A stretch of 64,000 bases of DNA from Gadus chalcogrammus (GCF_026213295.1 NC_079431.1:16981965-17045964); one strand, 5' to 3'. Counted from the first letter of the stretch, positions 1 to 13,100 are shown. Notes: generated from the letters alone by a model not told the origin. Program-made: numbers and translations.

Positions 1-1440
1 CAACAATGACTCACACGACCTGCAAGCCCACTTCACTGACATCCAGCTCAATGGAAATAGAAATCACTCACAAAACACGGCTGCATTTTGAAAAGGGGGC
101 AGGGGAGAGAGAAAAACAGCGGCAATTGAGCATCAACACCTACAAATGAAAAGAGCTCCAACTCAGATTTTTCAGGACCAGTACAGCCACACAGACTGTA
201 AGATGCATTTTTTTAAATGATTCATCAATGTTTGATTAAACAACACTTCACAAAGAAAGACATTTAGTAAATAATTAATAATGATGATATTGAATGAAAG
301 GAGAATTGAGGAGATAATCAATATTGAATGGAACACCTGTGCTGATTGTGTCCTCCGCAGCAGTCAAGTGCATATGGGTCAGAATGAATGGACAAAAATG
401 GAAATATTCTTAAATATTTACAATATTTAATGGTTTGGAATAAACTTATTTTAGGATATATCCTACTAACACAATGCTTTAAGTTCCCCTTTAGGTTAAA
501 TTAAAACAATTGTATCTTATCGTATTCTATCGTCTTATACTTTACAGTTAGATTGCACAGGACCTTTGGACTTTGGGGTGATCATGAGGTGCTCTCCATT
601 GTTAAACTAATCTCTGATTGTACTGCTTTTGTTTTTAAAGCAGGCGCTCTGCGACACTCTGACTATTGTTTCAACCAAATCCTCGAAATATTTATCCCCT
701 CTTCCTGTCATTGCTTCTCTCTTTGCAGCCACTCAAGCTGGGGCCAGTTGAGGTTGGTTGGGGGAGGGGGGAAGGGGGAGAAATGCTGGATGGTAAAAGT
801 TCCCTGTTTCCTTCCCGACACCAGGCTTCATGCCAAACCCCTCAGAGGTGTAAATTGACCCCTGACCCCTCTAATCTACTGGAGTGGACTCGATCTCCAT
901 ACAGCACACTCACACATAAGCAGAGGCTGAGAGGAAATGAATCTTCGGGGTAACACTGAGGGAAACAGCCTCAGCAGTACTATGCGTATGCATCATATGA
1001 AGCAAACTATGTAACAGTTAAGATTTGGCGAATGCAAAGAAATTACCTAATTTCTGAATACGGAGGACTGAAAGATACATACCAGCGGGTTTTTCCAAAC
1101 TAACACACATCATTCACACTTTCAGAGAACAAGTCAAACACAACATTCCTAATTTGAGTGTGAGGAAAATCAAGGGTAAGAATGTCAAGGGATACACAAT
1201 GGAAGGAGAAAGCACTCATCTCCTTAAGGTTCAGGTCAAGTTAAGTTCATGTACAACCGGTGCTGGCAAGAAATGTGAGAACTAATGAGGAGTAATTAGA
1301 ACAGGTTACAACAAGGTCATTCATAAATACGACAACTAGCTTCAGTGAGATATGTACTTAATTTCAACACTCAATCATCTTACTACTATATAATAGGCCT
1401 GTCGCACCAGTTACTGAAGTTGGTCAGTGCGCATGTGCCA
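1..1440. other. intergenic sequence, no gene seen
   Basis: AT-rich non-coding sequence. The only open frames are short, overlap one another and match nothing I recognise. A G-rich patch near 755-780 is the only compositional oddity. It leads into the CA-rich tract that follows. Confidence 0.6.
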
Positions 1441-1445
1441 AGCAG

Positions 1446-1674
1446 CCAACACACACACACAGCACGCGCACACGCACGCACTTACACACCGCATACAGAC
1501 ACACAAGCACACGCACACAAACACACACACACGCGCTGACACAGACGTTTTGAGACAAAGTCAGCGCAGCACACCGCGTACACAAACACCGCACACACGC
1601 ACGCACACACATGCACGCCAAGCGGCCTGCAGCTCACACACGCACAGCACGCGCAAACGCACACACACACCGCA

Positions 1675-1767
<93 letters not shown>

Positions 1768-1885
1768 GCACAAACATTCATGCGCGCGATGACGCAGACA
1801 TTTCAAAACAAATGCAGCGCAGGACACCGCATACACACACACACACACCACATACACCTGCACACACGCACGCAAACACGCGTGC
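1446..1885. repeat. compound CA microsatellite
   Basis: A long purine-pyrimidine alternating tract. Imperfect CA with CG interruptions runs on both sides of a nearly pure (CA)n block at about 1675-1759. Short cassettes such as gacgcagacatttcaaaacaa recur with variation near 1530-1560 and 1790-1815, so the tract appears to have grown by duplicating larger units as well as by slippage. Open frames here (His-Thr or Val-Cys repeats) are microsatellite artefacts. Confidence 0.95.
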
Positions 1886-1921
1886 GTTGAAACCCAACGG
1901 CAAGATCAATCCCGCACCCCG

Positions 1922-1967
1922 GAATGTCTTGCGATATTGATAACCCCCCTCCCCCTTCTGTCTGTTT
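1922..1967 (+). repeat. short direct repeat, copy 1
   Basis: About 46 bp around aatgtcttgcgatattga, followed by a C-rich run and ctgttt. It recurs at 4185-4232 in the same orientation with a few differences. The two copies bracket the transposon-filled stretch between them. Confidence 0.6.
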
Positions 1968-2328
1968 AAAGAGCACCGCCGTCGACAAACTCTCCCAGGT
2001 AAGACGTTCTATAGACTGTAGAAATTGCGATAAAATAAGTGAAGAGACAGTTTCTCACCTCGACAAGCAACGGAAGGTTGTTCATTTGGTCATATACCAT
2101 TAAATTCAAACATTGCGCCGACCGGCATATTAACACACAAGTCAGGTGATCTTAAAGAGACAGCGTCCCTATAACGCAGAACGAAAACCTGTCAATAATG
2201 GTGCGGCCACACCAAACGCCTATCTCGCTTAATTTTTACGCGCGTAAAATGTTGCTTGACAATTTTGTGTCAAAAATGGGCATACGCTCCTAACGCGCCT
2301 ACGCTCCTAACGCGCCTAGATGAGTCCA

Positions 2329-2841
2329 TGTCCATGCAAGTGAACGGAGCGTTCCCTCTTCGTCATAACTATCAAACCAAACATCCTTCACATTCACTGA
2401 GCGAACATTACGAAAGTAAAATGCACATTTCTCGCTAAAAATGTTTCCATAAACGCATTTAATGGCGTAACTATGTTACTATTTCCACCCAGAATAAAGA
2501 AAGTTGTCGGCCGTGGCTGCGCTGGAGTCCGAGGTAGGAAACCCAAACGCCGCCGTGTTTGGGTGATAGAGTTTAGATCGGGTTAGATTAAATAATCTCG
2601 GATATAAATAACAATAATCGGGTTAAATAACTTCACATGGTGTGTCTGGTGTGTTTCCAGCATTCGTAGTGTTGATCAGCAGATATATAGTCCGCCAAGA
2701 CGTTGAGGTTGCTTAGTAACCAGAGACTCTGTCCATGCAAGTGAACGGAGCGTTCCCTCTTCGTCATAACTATCAAACCAAACATCCTTCACATTCACCG
2801 AGCGAACATTATGAAAGTAAAATGCACATTTCTCTCTAAAA
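2329..2841 (+). repeat. 112-bp direct repeat pair inside the element
   Basis: Copies at 2329-2440 and 2730-2841 share almost every base, starting at tgtccatgcaagtgaacgg and ending in ctctaaaa-type sequence. The roughly 290 bp between them are single-copy. This is an internal duplication of the Harbinger-like element. Confidence 0.85.
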
Positions 2842-2908
2842 TTGGGCAACGCGTCTAATCGTCATGCGTATGAGCGTAAAAAGTTTAATTTTTTGAACTC
2901 TTGAAATG

Positions 2909-3100
2909 TACGCGCGTATATATACGCGTGTTACGCGCGTTACGCGCGTTACGCGCGTAAATATACGCGCCTCATACGCGCGTTACGCGCGTAAAATGTT
3001 GCTTTAGCGCATGTAACGCGTGTACGCGTCTCATACGCGAGTAAACCAATGGTTCCCTATGGAAAAATTGACGATTTTATACGCGAGGTACGCGGGTAAC
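2909..3100. repeat. ACGCG-rich CpG-dense array
   Basis: Many copies of tacgcgcgt and ttacgcgcg are packed tightly at 2909-3000 and more loosely to 3100. The units are self-complementary, so the block can fold on itself. CpG density is far above the neighbouring AT-rich DNA, which is unusual because methylated CpG normally decays in vertebrate repeats. Confidence 0.8.
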
Positions 3101-3129
3101 GCGTTTGGTGTGGCCGCACCTTAACACAG

Positions 3130-4093
3130 CAGGCACGGCGTTATGGATGGGCCTGACGGACCTAGGACCACCCACTGTTCAACAGGCCCACCCAAAACTT
3201 TTCTTGAAAAGATAAATACAAATCTTCTGAAAAGCTTTATTTTTTCAATGCAGCAAATTTTGTTGATATTGATGCTTGATCCAATTTGCGTTAAAGGGCT
3301 GTTAGCTTCGTGGATGACCTTGAATTGCCGGTAGACTATTTTATTAGTTATTATCTCGTAGTAGCCTAGGCTACAATTGAATGCATCTTCTTTGTAATAT
3401 AAGCCAAGCTCAGTCTGTTGCTGATATCGAAATATTGTTGAAAACTTAATTCTGATATAGTCTGCCTCATGTTATACGAGCATAACTAAATTATGTGGGA
3501 AATGTTAGATTCCTGACCCCTTTTACAGTCTATAGGCCTTAGGTCTACAGACCCTAAACACACTGGCGGTTTCTGTGTGATGTAAATGCGATTTGATGCT
3601 CCACGGTTTAAGAGGGGGTGCGGGGGGGGCTTGGGTAGAGGTGTTGCTGAGTTGTCTCTACAACAGAGACAATAACGCAGCGATATCAACATGAGCAGTT
3701 CTAACTGGAGAGACGGTAAAATCCGGGAGCTGCTGACCGTCGTGGGAGAGAAGGTGATGCAGTCGCATTTAAGAAAGACGTTGAAAGATGGGCGATCTAC
3801 GAGAAAGACGCAGAGGAATGTTCCTTCGTGCCTTCGCGACCGAACAGGCTAGGCAGTGTAAAAAGGCCTAAGGAGCAATCGCGGACAGGTCCGTCCTATG
3901 CACCGAAACGTTTTACAATGCAACAAAATATTTAAAGAGCATCAAGCTATTATGCAATATGCACAGATCATATAACAGTATATTAGTCAATCATTTGTAT
4001 TAGGTTAAACAAGGATTTGATAACATTTTTAATTGAAGGACCACCCACAATTGGTCTGGCCCATCCACAACTGGAATCATGGCGCCGTGCCTG
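3130..4093. mobile_element. hAT-like element with 8-bp target duplication
   Basis: The left end reads caggcacggcgttatg and the right end is its near-inverse (ending cgccgtgcctg). The perfect 8-bp direct repeat taacacag flanks it at 3122-3129 and 4094-4101. An 8-bp duplication with CA...TG ends is the hAT signature. The inner ends also share a second inverted segment (gatgggcc and ggcccatc). At 964 bp it is too short for a transposase and none is seen. It carries a short Myb/SANT-like coding remnant at 3691-3852. Its left target duplication includes the TAA that ends the preceding element, so it landed directly beside that element. Confidence 0.85.
3691..3852 (+). pseudogene. possible Myb/SANT-like domain fragment
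   Basis: A 53-codon frame from an ATG encodes NWRDGKIRELL near residues 5-15, which resembles the first helix of Myb/SANT-like (trihelix) DNA-binding domains. The rest of such a domain seems to continue out of frame: a TEQARQCKKA-like string, recalling the usual third helix, reads in another frame just past the stop near 3840-3875. I read it as a frameshifted remnant carried inside the hAT-like element. Harbinger transposons encode such a Myb-like partner protein, and host MSANTD genes do too, so the donor is unknown. Similarity was judged by eye only. Confidence 0.35.
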
Positions 4094-4184
4094 TAACACA
4101 GTATGGTGAATTATGTCTATAGAGTCCACCACAAGACTACACTTTTTTGCTCAGCTTAATATTTCTCTCCTCCTAGAGCCTCCT

Positions 4185-4232
4185 GAAATGTCTTGCAATA
4201 TTGATATCCCCCCTCTCCCCTGCGGACTGTTT
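4185..4232 (+). repeat. short direct repeat, copy 2
   Basis: Second copy of the 46-48 bp sequence at 1922-1967, with scattered substitutions. Same orientation, about 2.26 kb downstream. Confidence 0.6.
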
Positions 4233-4938
4233 TAGTTGTTTTAATTTTCTTATGTTTTGTGTGTATGCTATGTGTGACTGTCAGCTACTGCTGCCTGTCT
4301 TGGCCAGGAATAACAGTAAAAGTTATAAATAATTGATTTGCATGCATAGTATACTAATCTTTCCATCAAAAAATCACTCCTGTTACCCATGAATTGACTT
4401 ATTTTATAATGTATCAAATGCTCACACACTTGCTGCTTTCAGACATGGTAAGTCCTGATATTCTCCTGATGGATCGCATGTGTGAACAACATATTCAGAC
4501 TTTTGTACCCTGAAAATCTCGTGAATAATACTACCCCTGAGGTAGTATTTTCTCTGCAGGAAATGTTAATTATCTTATATGTAAATGAGGAGTAGAAAGT
4601 CTGTATTTCTCACATTACTTCAGTTGATAAATGATAATCAGCCTGTTGCCTTTTGTTTGCTGAATGGTTAAAATATATTTAAATATTGGCACTGCTTTTA
4701 AGAGTCATTTATGGTGGACGCTAAAAGATAGGTCTTATCATAACCCTGAAAGTACACATCATACAATAGATTACAATAAATGAGTTCACAGCTGCACGTG
4801 TATAGAAAATGTTTATATTTATATATAAAAATTATACGGTCCCGTCCTTCCACTTTTTTCAGGTGAACAAAGAAATCAACTACATTTGTCCAAGTGTTAG
4901 TTATATTTGAAATGATGCAATTATTATATTTTTTTTGT
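4233..4938. other. intergenic, no gene seen
   Basis: AT-rich sequence with no credible coding frame. No repeat ends were recognised. Confidence 0.6.
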
Positions 4939-5170
4939 CTGGTTGGCTTAGCTCAGGAGGTTGGGCAGTTGTCTTGTAACCGACAGGTTGATAGTTCGAT
5001 CACCAGCTCCTCCTAGCTGAGTGTTGATGTGTCCCTGAGCAAGACACTTAACCCTAACTGCTCCTGACTAGCTGGCTGTCGCCTTGCATGGTTGACTCTG
5101 CTGTCAATGTGTATTAATGATCCAATGTAAGTCGCTTTGGATTAAAGCGTCTGCTAAATGCCCTAATTGT
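4939..5170 (+). mobile_element. tRNA-derived SINE
   Basis: The head resembles a tRNA gene with an A-box-like ggcttagctcaggagg at about 4944 and a B-box-like agttcgatcacc near 4993. The body contains gtccctgagcaagacactta. The tail, tgtaagtcgctttggatt then gcgtctgctaaatg, is a 3' end shared by many fish SINEs and their partner LINEs. It ends in a short attgtaattg-type tail. It is the best-preserved SINE in the window. The tRNA-like part is part of the SINE, not a functional tRNA gene. Confidence 0.85.
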
Positions 5171-6005
<835 letters not shown>

Positions 6006-6757
6006 ACAAAATGTCTCTTGGGGCTAATAAAGCTGTAGGGTGTGGACACACAAAGAGAGATAGAAAAAGAGAGTGAGAGAGGGTGGTTCCATAGATTATG
6101 TTGTATTAAGATGATGATGATGAAATGCAAGGAACAAAACAAAGTAGCTGTCAAAGATGTGTACAGTTGTTTATATCAATTTGAATTAAGGCCACGTTCA
6201 AGACCGCTCAGAATTCGGAAGTTTCAAGTCTGAGAATCTGACTTCTGACATCATTCACAATGTATGAAAGAAGTTTTACAAATTGTGGCTCGATTATGAA
6301 AACCAAATATACACTGTAGGCTTATGCACTGTTTATATTCAGCAGCAGATAAAACTTGCTAAAAAAAGTTGTGAAAGTTGTACAATATATAAATAGTTAT
6401 GTGCTATATATATTTACTTTGTTGCATTTTTTAAATATATGATGTATTCTTACTTCTATATACCCTGCACATGACAATAGAAACTTGAAACGAAAAAACA
6501 GAACGTTGTCACTTTCTTTTGACCATCCATTGCTTCTGTTGATGTATCATTGGGCTGTGGTGACCCAGTGGTACCTCTCCAAACCTTCTCCGTCTGCAGC
6601 CTCATCAATCCTCTGGTGCAGACTGCCGCAGCGATCCGCCTGGGTGGCAGGGATGGAGTATCTGGCTGACAGCTACCTTGACAGGACGTGTCATGTAATG
6701 GGGAGTTGCCGCCAGGCATAACCACGCAATACTCCAACACAAAGAATACAAACTCAG
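6006..6757. other. intergenic, no gene seen
   Basis: Mixed non-coding sequence. The open frame around 6485-6721 is not recognisable and lacks splice or family support. Confidence 0.55.
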
Positions 6758-6759
6758 GC

Positions 6760-7008
<249 letters not shown>

Positions 7009-7265
7009 GGGGACAGGAAACAGGAGCCTGGATGGGTATGTGAGGCTACAGTGGGGAAATACCCCAGGGATGTCTTGTTTATATGCTCACAATATGCCCT
7101 TGTATGTGCTTGTATTTGGAAGGAGAGATGGTCCCCTTCCCTCAGTCCTTCCTGCTGAGTGTACATAGAAAAGTAGGTGAGTGCATGTCCGATCGATCCT
7201 ACTATTACGTAAACATTAATAGTATGATCGATTTTATGAAACGCTTGTACCCAAATGAGCAGGTG

Positions 7266-7375
7266 AGGGGTTAGGGAATCTTGCTCTATGATAGCCGAAG
7301 GTTAGCCTGCAGGTATTTTGGATTGTAACCCAGAACCTTTGGGCTGGATGTCCAAACACCCTGGCCACTATACTA
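7266..7375 (-). mobile_element. SINE remnant
   Basis: On the minus strand the text runs from a tRNA-like head with ccaaaggttctgggtt (B-box region) to agagcaagattccctaac, matching the head and body order of the SINEs at 19.7 and 30.9 kb. It is diverged and truncated. Confidence 0.5.
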
Positions 7376-7930
7376 TCCATATACAGCCTCCTGTTTGGAG
7401 ACAGCATGTTTGCTGTGGTTTCAACATGGCCGAAGGTATCCAAAACTCAAGTGTGTGTTCCAGCTTAGCTCACTTGATTTGGCACCGCTTTGGTTATGTA
7501 AGGCGCATTTAGTTGGGGCGAAGCTTATCACACGCGCTACAATCTGTCAGAACGTGGCCGCGTATACCCAATTAAAGTCCCAGAAAGTCGCCCCATTAAC
7601 AACATGCCTCTCCCCATCTGAATATAATGTGTCCCCCTGCTGACAACTAGCCTTGATTGGGGGAGTTTGTGAAGGAAGCTGTGAGCATTAGTGTTCTTTA
7701 AGCTTGCATCTGCAGGAACTTGGTTCAGGGTGCTATGGGGAAATGTACATGCTTTGGGGTGCAGTTGACGCAACTCTGAGAGTAATGAGTGGAGCTGAGG
7801 GCTGTTTCAGGAACTCTAAGTGTTTCCTATAATAGAGTAGGAGCCCACAGCAGAGCTGTGCAGCGTGAGGGTGCATGGAGATGGGTAGAGAACCATTTTG
7901 ATGGGTTTAAGAGACGGTTCTTCGGGGCAA

Positions 7931-7931
<1 letters not shown>
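7376..7931. other. intergenic, no gene seen
   Basis: No recognisable gene. Short open frames on both strands overlap and lack family features. Confidence 0.5.
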
Positions 7932-8275
<344 letters not shown>

Positions 8276-8682
8276 TAGGTGCAGATGTATTTCTTGTGCA
8301 TGTCTATTGAAATCCACGTTAAACTTTGTGGGTTGGTGTCTTAAAAAAACCTAAGGGCGAGCGAGGGCTATTTCCGTGTTCATTACTCTGTGAGTGGGAG
8401 GTTAATTGGAAATGATAGACAAATTACTGGGCAGAGCAGTTAAGCCACACGCTTCCATTAGGATTGCGAGCAGCCAAACAGCTGTGTGGACACATCCTGG
8501 AGGTAATAACTTCAGATGACCCCAGAGGGAAGTAGATTCTTTGTTTACCCAATCAGGGCCAATATTAGTGTCCATATTGGTTATTAATGCTAGCAGCTGG
8601 TTTGAATGTGTATTGTAAAATATGTGTATTGTAAAAAAATGGTATACTGTTATTTCTGTGCAGTATTACACTGGGGGAGGGA

Positions 8683-8870
8683 GAGTCCAGTGGCTATGGT
8701 GTTTCACTCTGAAGGCCCAGGTTTGATTCTCAATATCTGAACTGAAGTCTAATGCCCAATCTCGTTTCTTTGCTCTACAAAAATGTCCACCTTAACCCTA
8801 CCCCTACCCCTTACCCCTACCCCTTAACCCTACCCCTCAACCCTACCCCTATGAAATGGGACGACAACCC
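8683..8870 (+). mobile_element. degraded SINE-like head followed by C-rich tract
   Basis: At 8685-8750 a tRNA-like head (agtggctatggtgtttcact, then aggtttgattctc) can be read on the plus strand. From about 8792 to 8853 it gives way to degenerate repeats of ccctacccct and ccttaaccct. Related text is common in fish repeats. I do not call it telomeric because the unit is irregular and not CCCTAA. Confidence 0.4.
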
Positions 8871-9169
8871 TTGAAGACCCAGTTACAGTACGTTATTAGT
8901 AGTCGTTGACGGGGTTTTGATCTTTATTTTAATTTATATTTTATAATCTTTTGATACAATATCCATCTCTGAAATTTTCCTTTATAGTTCGAATGTCTTA
9001 GGAATGCAACCTTACCCACATGGAAAAGCACGGTATGATTAATTAACAACATTATTCATGCTCACAATCTGTTAGAAACTGCAGAAACTTTATTTTGGAT
9101 CAAACATTATACAAGATCAAGTCAACATAATATATGAAACCAGAATAAACATAGAACTTGAGGTAGTAA

Positions 9170-10674
9170 GCCATCCACGGTATCCGGTTGCCATCCAACT
9201 GGATACCGATAAGAATCGGTAAGCGGTTGGACTACAACGATACGTGGGCCCCTGAATCGATTTAAAATGACACATTTTTGAATTGTGTAGGACAGCGATC
9301 AAATCTATAAATAAACAAATAAAGACATGTAGTTCTAAATGTATAAATGTCTTCAATTTTTTCCCCATGCGATGCAATATCTCTTTTATAGAATTTTTAT
9401 TTGAATTAATGAAAAATGTTTGTGTTAATGTTAAATGATTATTAACTGTACCTATCAGATGATTCATATCTCATCAAATCGCACCGGATCGTTAGAACAT
9501 TGAATCGAATCGCATCGAATCGTTCCATATTACAGTTTTTCTCAGTCGCTTTGGTACATTTCTCAGATCAGAATTGAAATTCCCAAAACGACCTGTTCAA
9601 TCTTCACATCATTCTGTCGTTTGTGCACATCCAAAAAGCAGTTTCTCATTTCTTTGAATGAGAATTCAACATTGCTTACGTCATGTTGATCAAAATGTAT
9701 TGTAATGGGTCTCTATTGAATAGTCTCACCCCAAAAACATTTAGGCATTAGTTCATTGCTTAAATCTTTACATGCAAAATGGTTGAACATGTTGTCATAA
9801 TATTTCAAGCATATTTCTAAACATTTCCATTAGACTTTTTTTCTAAATCTGTCCTGAATTGGTAAATTGCTACCAGGTGAATCTTGACTTTCTCTAAAGA
9901 AGGGAAATGTGTGAAGTGTTAGATCAACCAACGATCAACCAGTTTACTGGAATAGCTCAAAGGTGCATCTCCTGAACCATGAACTGGCATGTATATATAT
10001 AGCTGGAGCATAACACAATGTAACATTGTCTGAGAATTTGTGGCCCAACAGACAAGAACGTCAGGAGTGGATGACTGCACTGTAATTCCTACAGCAATGC
10101 ATGTACAGTTTACCCTAAGAAGATTTTCCTATGTTCACATTTCTAGCAATGACATGGTCTGTCAACAAATTACAGTACAAACAGTCAAAGCGTAAATGTG
10201 AATCTTGTTCTGTCTCTTGCAATCAATCTCCCACATACACTAAGGTGTAACTTACAATTGACAATAATTGTCTTCAAAACTTTAGCCATGGTTTACATCA
10301 GAACACCCCACTGTTATATTCACAACATGACTAAGCAATTTGACTGTCTTATCCATACACAATGACACAAGGACTTGTCATTTTGATGGTACTGACATGT
10401 TCATTGACACAGATATTTACTTTTGAGAAACGAACAAAGGATTTTGAGCAAGAGACTTGCTTTTACATGAAATCCATGGAGTTTTGCTATTTGTACGAAT
10501 TGTTTTGAGAAATGCACTTACTGTTTTGCAAATTTCAATTCTGATCTGAGAAATGTACCAAAGCGACTGAGAAAAAGTGTAAAATGTATCGTCCCTGAAC
10601 CGTATCGTAGCACATGTATCTAGATACGTATTGGATCGTCCTGTAAAGAAGAGATGGTGATGCACACCCCTAAT
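9170..10674. mobile_element. older interrupted repeat, partly recognised
   Basis: Sequence with many gaatcg and gatacg motifs lies on both sides of the element at 9533-10579. The right side ends gtgatgcacacccctaa. The ends of common fish MITEs look like this (taggggtg inverted), so an older element was probably split by the newer one. I could not find a matching left end, so the left boundary given here is a guess. Confidence 0.35.
9533..10579. mobile_element. TA-flanked element with long terminal inverted repeats
   Basis: The left end runs from cagtttttctcagtcgcttt through ggtacatttctcagatcaga to about 9580. The right end is its inverse, ending ctgagaaaaagtg. Inverted repeats are about 45-50 bp with few mismatches, and each end abuts TA (9531-9532 and 10580-10581), as expected of Tc1/mariner-type insertion. 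The 1047-bp interior has no transposase frame. Superfamily is inferred only from the TA flanks. Confidence 0.75.
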
Positions 10675-10976
10675 AAATATCATACAAACAAGAACCAGTG
10701 ATTTAATGGAAATAATATTACACATTACAAAAAGGCATCAACAATTTTAAACCATCAGTCGATGGTTAATCTTTCTATCTTCCTGGGGGTTGGGTGGCTT
10801 AGGGCTACCAATGCAGAAGAGGTGCTTGAGGTGGAGGGACGGGCTCTGTGATGGCAGCGGCCTCAATAAACTCCTGAAAGAAAACACAACAAATAACAAA
10901 TAAGAAGGAATTACTGTATATGGCAGAACTGGGTTATAAGGCCACATGTTACGTACAATATTATATAATAACTGAT

Positions 10977-10985
10977 AGATTGATA

Positions 10986-11048
<63 letters not shown>

Positions 11049-11092
11049 AGATAGACAGATAGATAGACAGATAGATAGACAGATAGAAAGAT
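10977..11092. repeat. (GATT)n/(GATA)n tetranucleotide tract
   Basis: About 17 copies of attg-phase GATT followed by a mixed GATA and GACA section. Open frames here (Ile-Asn-Gln-Ser repeats) are artefacts. Confidence 0.95.
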
Positions 11093-12454
11093 ATTTCTAC
11101 CATAATATCTTTAATGAAATAAATGAAAAAATACACTGGTTTAAAAATTTAAACAACATCGCATTGATCCACCATTCTCCAGGCTAATAAGCATTTTTTT
11201 AAAAAAAAAAATTGCATTACTTGGGAAGGGATAAAGCTTATCTTCAACCTTGAGTCCCTAGAACATGGAACATATGGATATCATTGCCCATTTTATTGAA
11301 CAAAATGGGACATGGGCCCGGCAGAACAGCCCGATAAAGAAAATGCCTACATAACATTCAAACGGCATAAGGATAACGCGATGGTCATCGTCATTTATCT
11401 GATAAATACATGTTTGATAAACAATACCATTCTTTCTGCTGTACAGTAGACATCATACAAAGTCATGGCTGGGACCAGATTTCTTACATCAATTAATACA
11501 GGCACATAGAATTTTAAAAGTGAGGGGATCAAATCTCAAATAGATGAGTGGAATCATTAAAAAAACAAAATCCTTGGAGAGAATAGATTTATACCATAAC
11601 TGACATGAGACCATTTCCTAAACGGTTTAAGAAAAATGCAGGCATGAGATTCTTCATTTTCCTTCCCTACACCTGGAGGATTTCTTTATTGTTATTTCAA
11701 GGAGGAAATGATATTGATGTAAGGATTTGAGGACAGATTGATGTCCGTTCCTAGAAGATGTGATTCACTTCAGCAGTATTAAATCGGGCTCATGAGCCTT
11801 GTGATATTGGAAAGCTTATTCCACATTAATAGGTTTCCAAATACAATGTGTCATTTCAGAATAAAATATAAGATATAACACATCAGGAATCTGAAAGCTC
11901 CAAAAAATGGCATGTCCAACCACTAGTGCTTGTTTTAATTGAATACATACAGTTATTAAAGTTATGACAAATGAGTGCCAATCACCATGGTGACAAAGAG
12001 GATAAGTATTTTGAGTGAAACCCTTGTTTCCCTGGCCTTTTGCCAGGCTCTCAGAGTGCCATTAACCTTTGACCTCTGGGATGGATCCTTCCAGATGTGT
12101 GTGCTTGGCTGCCATCCACCTCGGTTCCCACGCGGTTGTCACGGGGACCACGGAGTCTCAGGGCCAAATCGGTTTTCCCGGTTATGAAATGTCTGAAAAA
12201 TGCACTATGGATGATGCTTACAGCTGTGACTAGACGGCTTAGCCAACTGACCTCAGCATGTCAATACTATTTATTTACATTTCAATATTTCAGGCTGAAA
12301 TAAGCTAAATATATCAAGCAGAAATGTACAGTCACTTTACAATCTATGATCTATTTTTTTATAAGGCTCCTAAGGGATCTTTTATTTTGCCAAGCTGTTG
12401 CTATTGTTTTTATATTTCCTTTTGTAACTGGTCATACTTTTATGTTGTGCTTGT
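11093..12454. other. intergenic, no gene seen
   Basis: AT-rich with no recognisable coding exon or repeat ends. The frame at 11975-12187 is short and has no family resemblance. Confidence 0.55.
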
Positions 12455-12723
12455 TGTGAGGGATTCTATTGGAAAGTGTTGTATACACAGTTTAGGAATT
12501 AATCAAAACAATTGTAATCATATATTTAAAGAGGAGGGCGCTGTTTTTGAGAGTACCACAAGGAGAAAAACATTATTGATGATAATGAGTGGTAGGACTG
12601 GCCTACAACATCCAGCTTCCTCCACTGAGTGATGCAGCAGGTGCATCCTTATTTACCAAAACAAAGATTCTCTGAAATGGAGAGAAAAGCAATGGATTTT
12701 TTTTCTCAAAATAACCTAGCCAA

Positions 12724-12783
<60 letters not shown>

Positions 12784-13100
12784 CACACATGCACACACTC
12801 AAACAGAGATAACATTCACTATGGCAGTTGGCTTTTGTCATGGTTAATACTTGGATTCAGCACAATCCATAAAAGGTTTATTTTATATTTTCTCTGTCAA
12901 AAGTATACCAATAACACAATAGGACTTTTCCCAAAGCTCTTTTTCCTTTTGTTTCCTCAAAGAAACCATTAGGCAGGCTTTCACTGTAGCATAGCATAGT
13001 GTAGCATGCTATAGTCGTTTAGTACCCCAGGCAATATTCAGGGTACATAAGTTAAGGGTGATCAGACAGGACCTTTACTATGGCTATTTATTATTTTGTT
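12455..13100 (+). repeat. tandem duplication, copy 1
   Basis: Starts at tgtgagggattctattgg and ends at tatttattattttgtt. It includes a (CGCA)n(CA)n microsatellite at 12723-12790 and the run ctgtagcatagcatagtgta near 12985. The same order of sequence follows directly in copy 2. Confidence 0.9.

Larger units (their letters stand above)
2199..3121. mobile_element. Harbinger-like non-autonomous element
   Basis: The ends are inverted repeats of ggtgcggccacaccaaacgc (20 bp), seen at 2200 and reversed at about 3101-3120. Each end is next to TAA (2196-2198 and 3122-3124), the 3-bp target duplication expected of PIF/Harbinger elements. No transposase frame is present. The interior has a 112-bp direct repeat (2329-2440 and 2730-2841) and a CpG-dense block of ACGCG units. 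Assignment to Harbinger rests on the TAA flanks and on interior text that resembles fish MITEs I recall. The exact boundary could be off by one or two bases. Confidence 0.7.

Noticed and set aside
1424..1988. Open frames of His-Thr or Val-Cys repeats over CA/GT tracts (also at 5.8, 6.7, 7.9, 13.4, 18.0, 19.1 and 36.4 kb)
   Set aside because: They exist because CA/GT repeats contain no stop triplets; composition is pure dipeptide repeat with no flanking gene structure.
2909..3100. CRISPR-like array
   Set aside because: The short ACGCG units have no regular repeat-spacer structure and sit inside a eukaryotic MITE.
4939..5012. tRNA gene
   Set aside because: The A- and B-box-like sequence is the head of a SINE that continues into the shared fish SINE tail; the cloverleaf is not convincing.
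8792..8853. Interstitial telomere repeat
   Set aside because: Units vary between ccctac, ccttac and cttaac, with no run of the vertebrate CCCTAA repeat.
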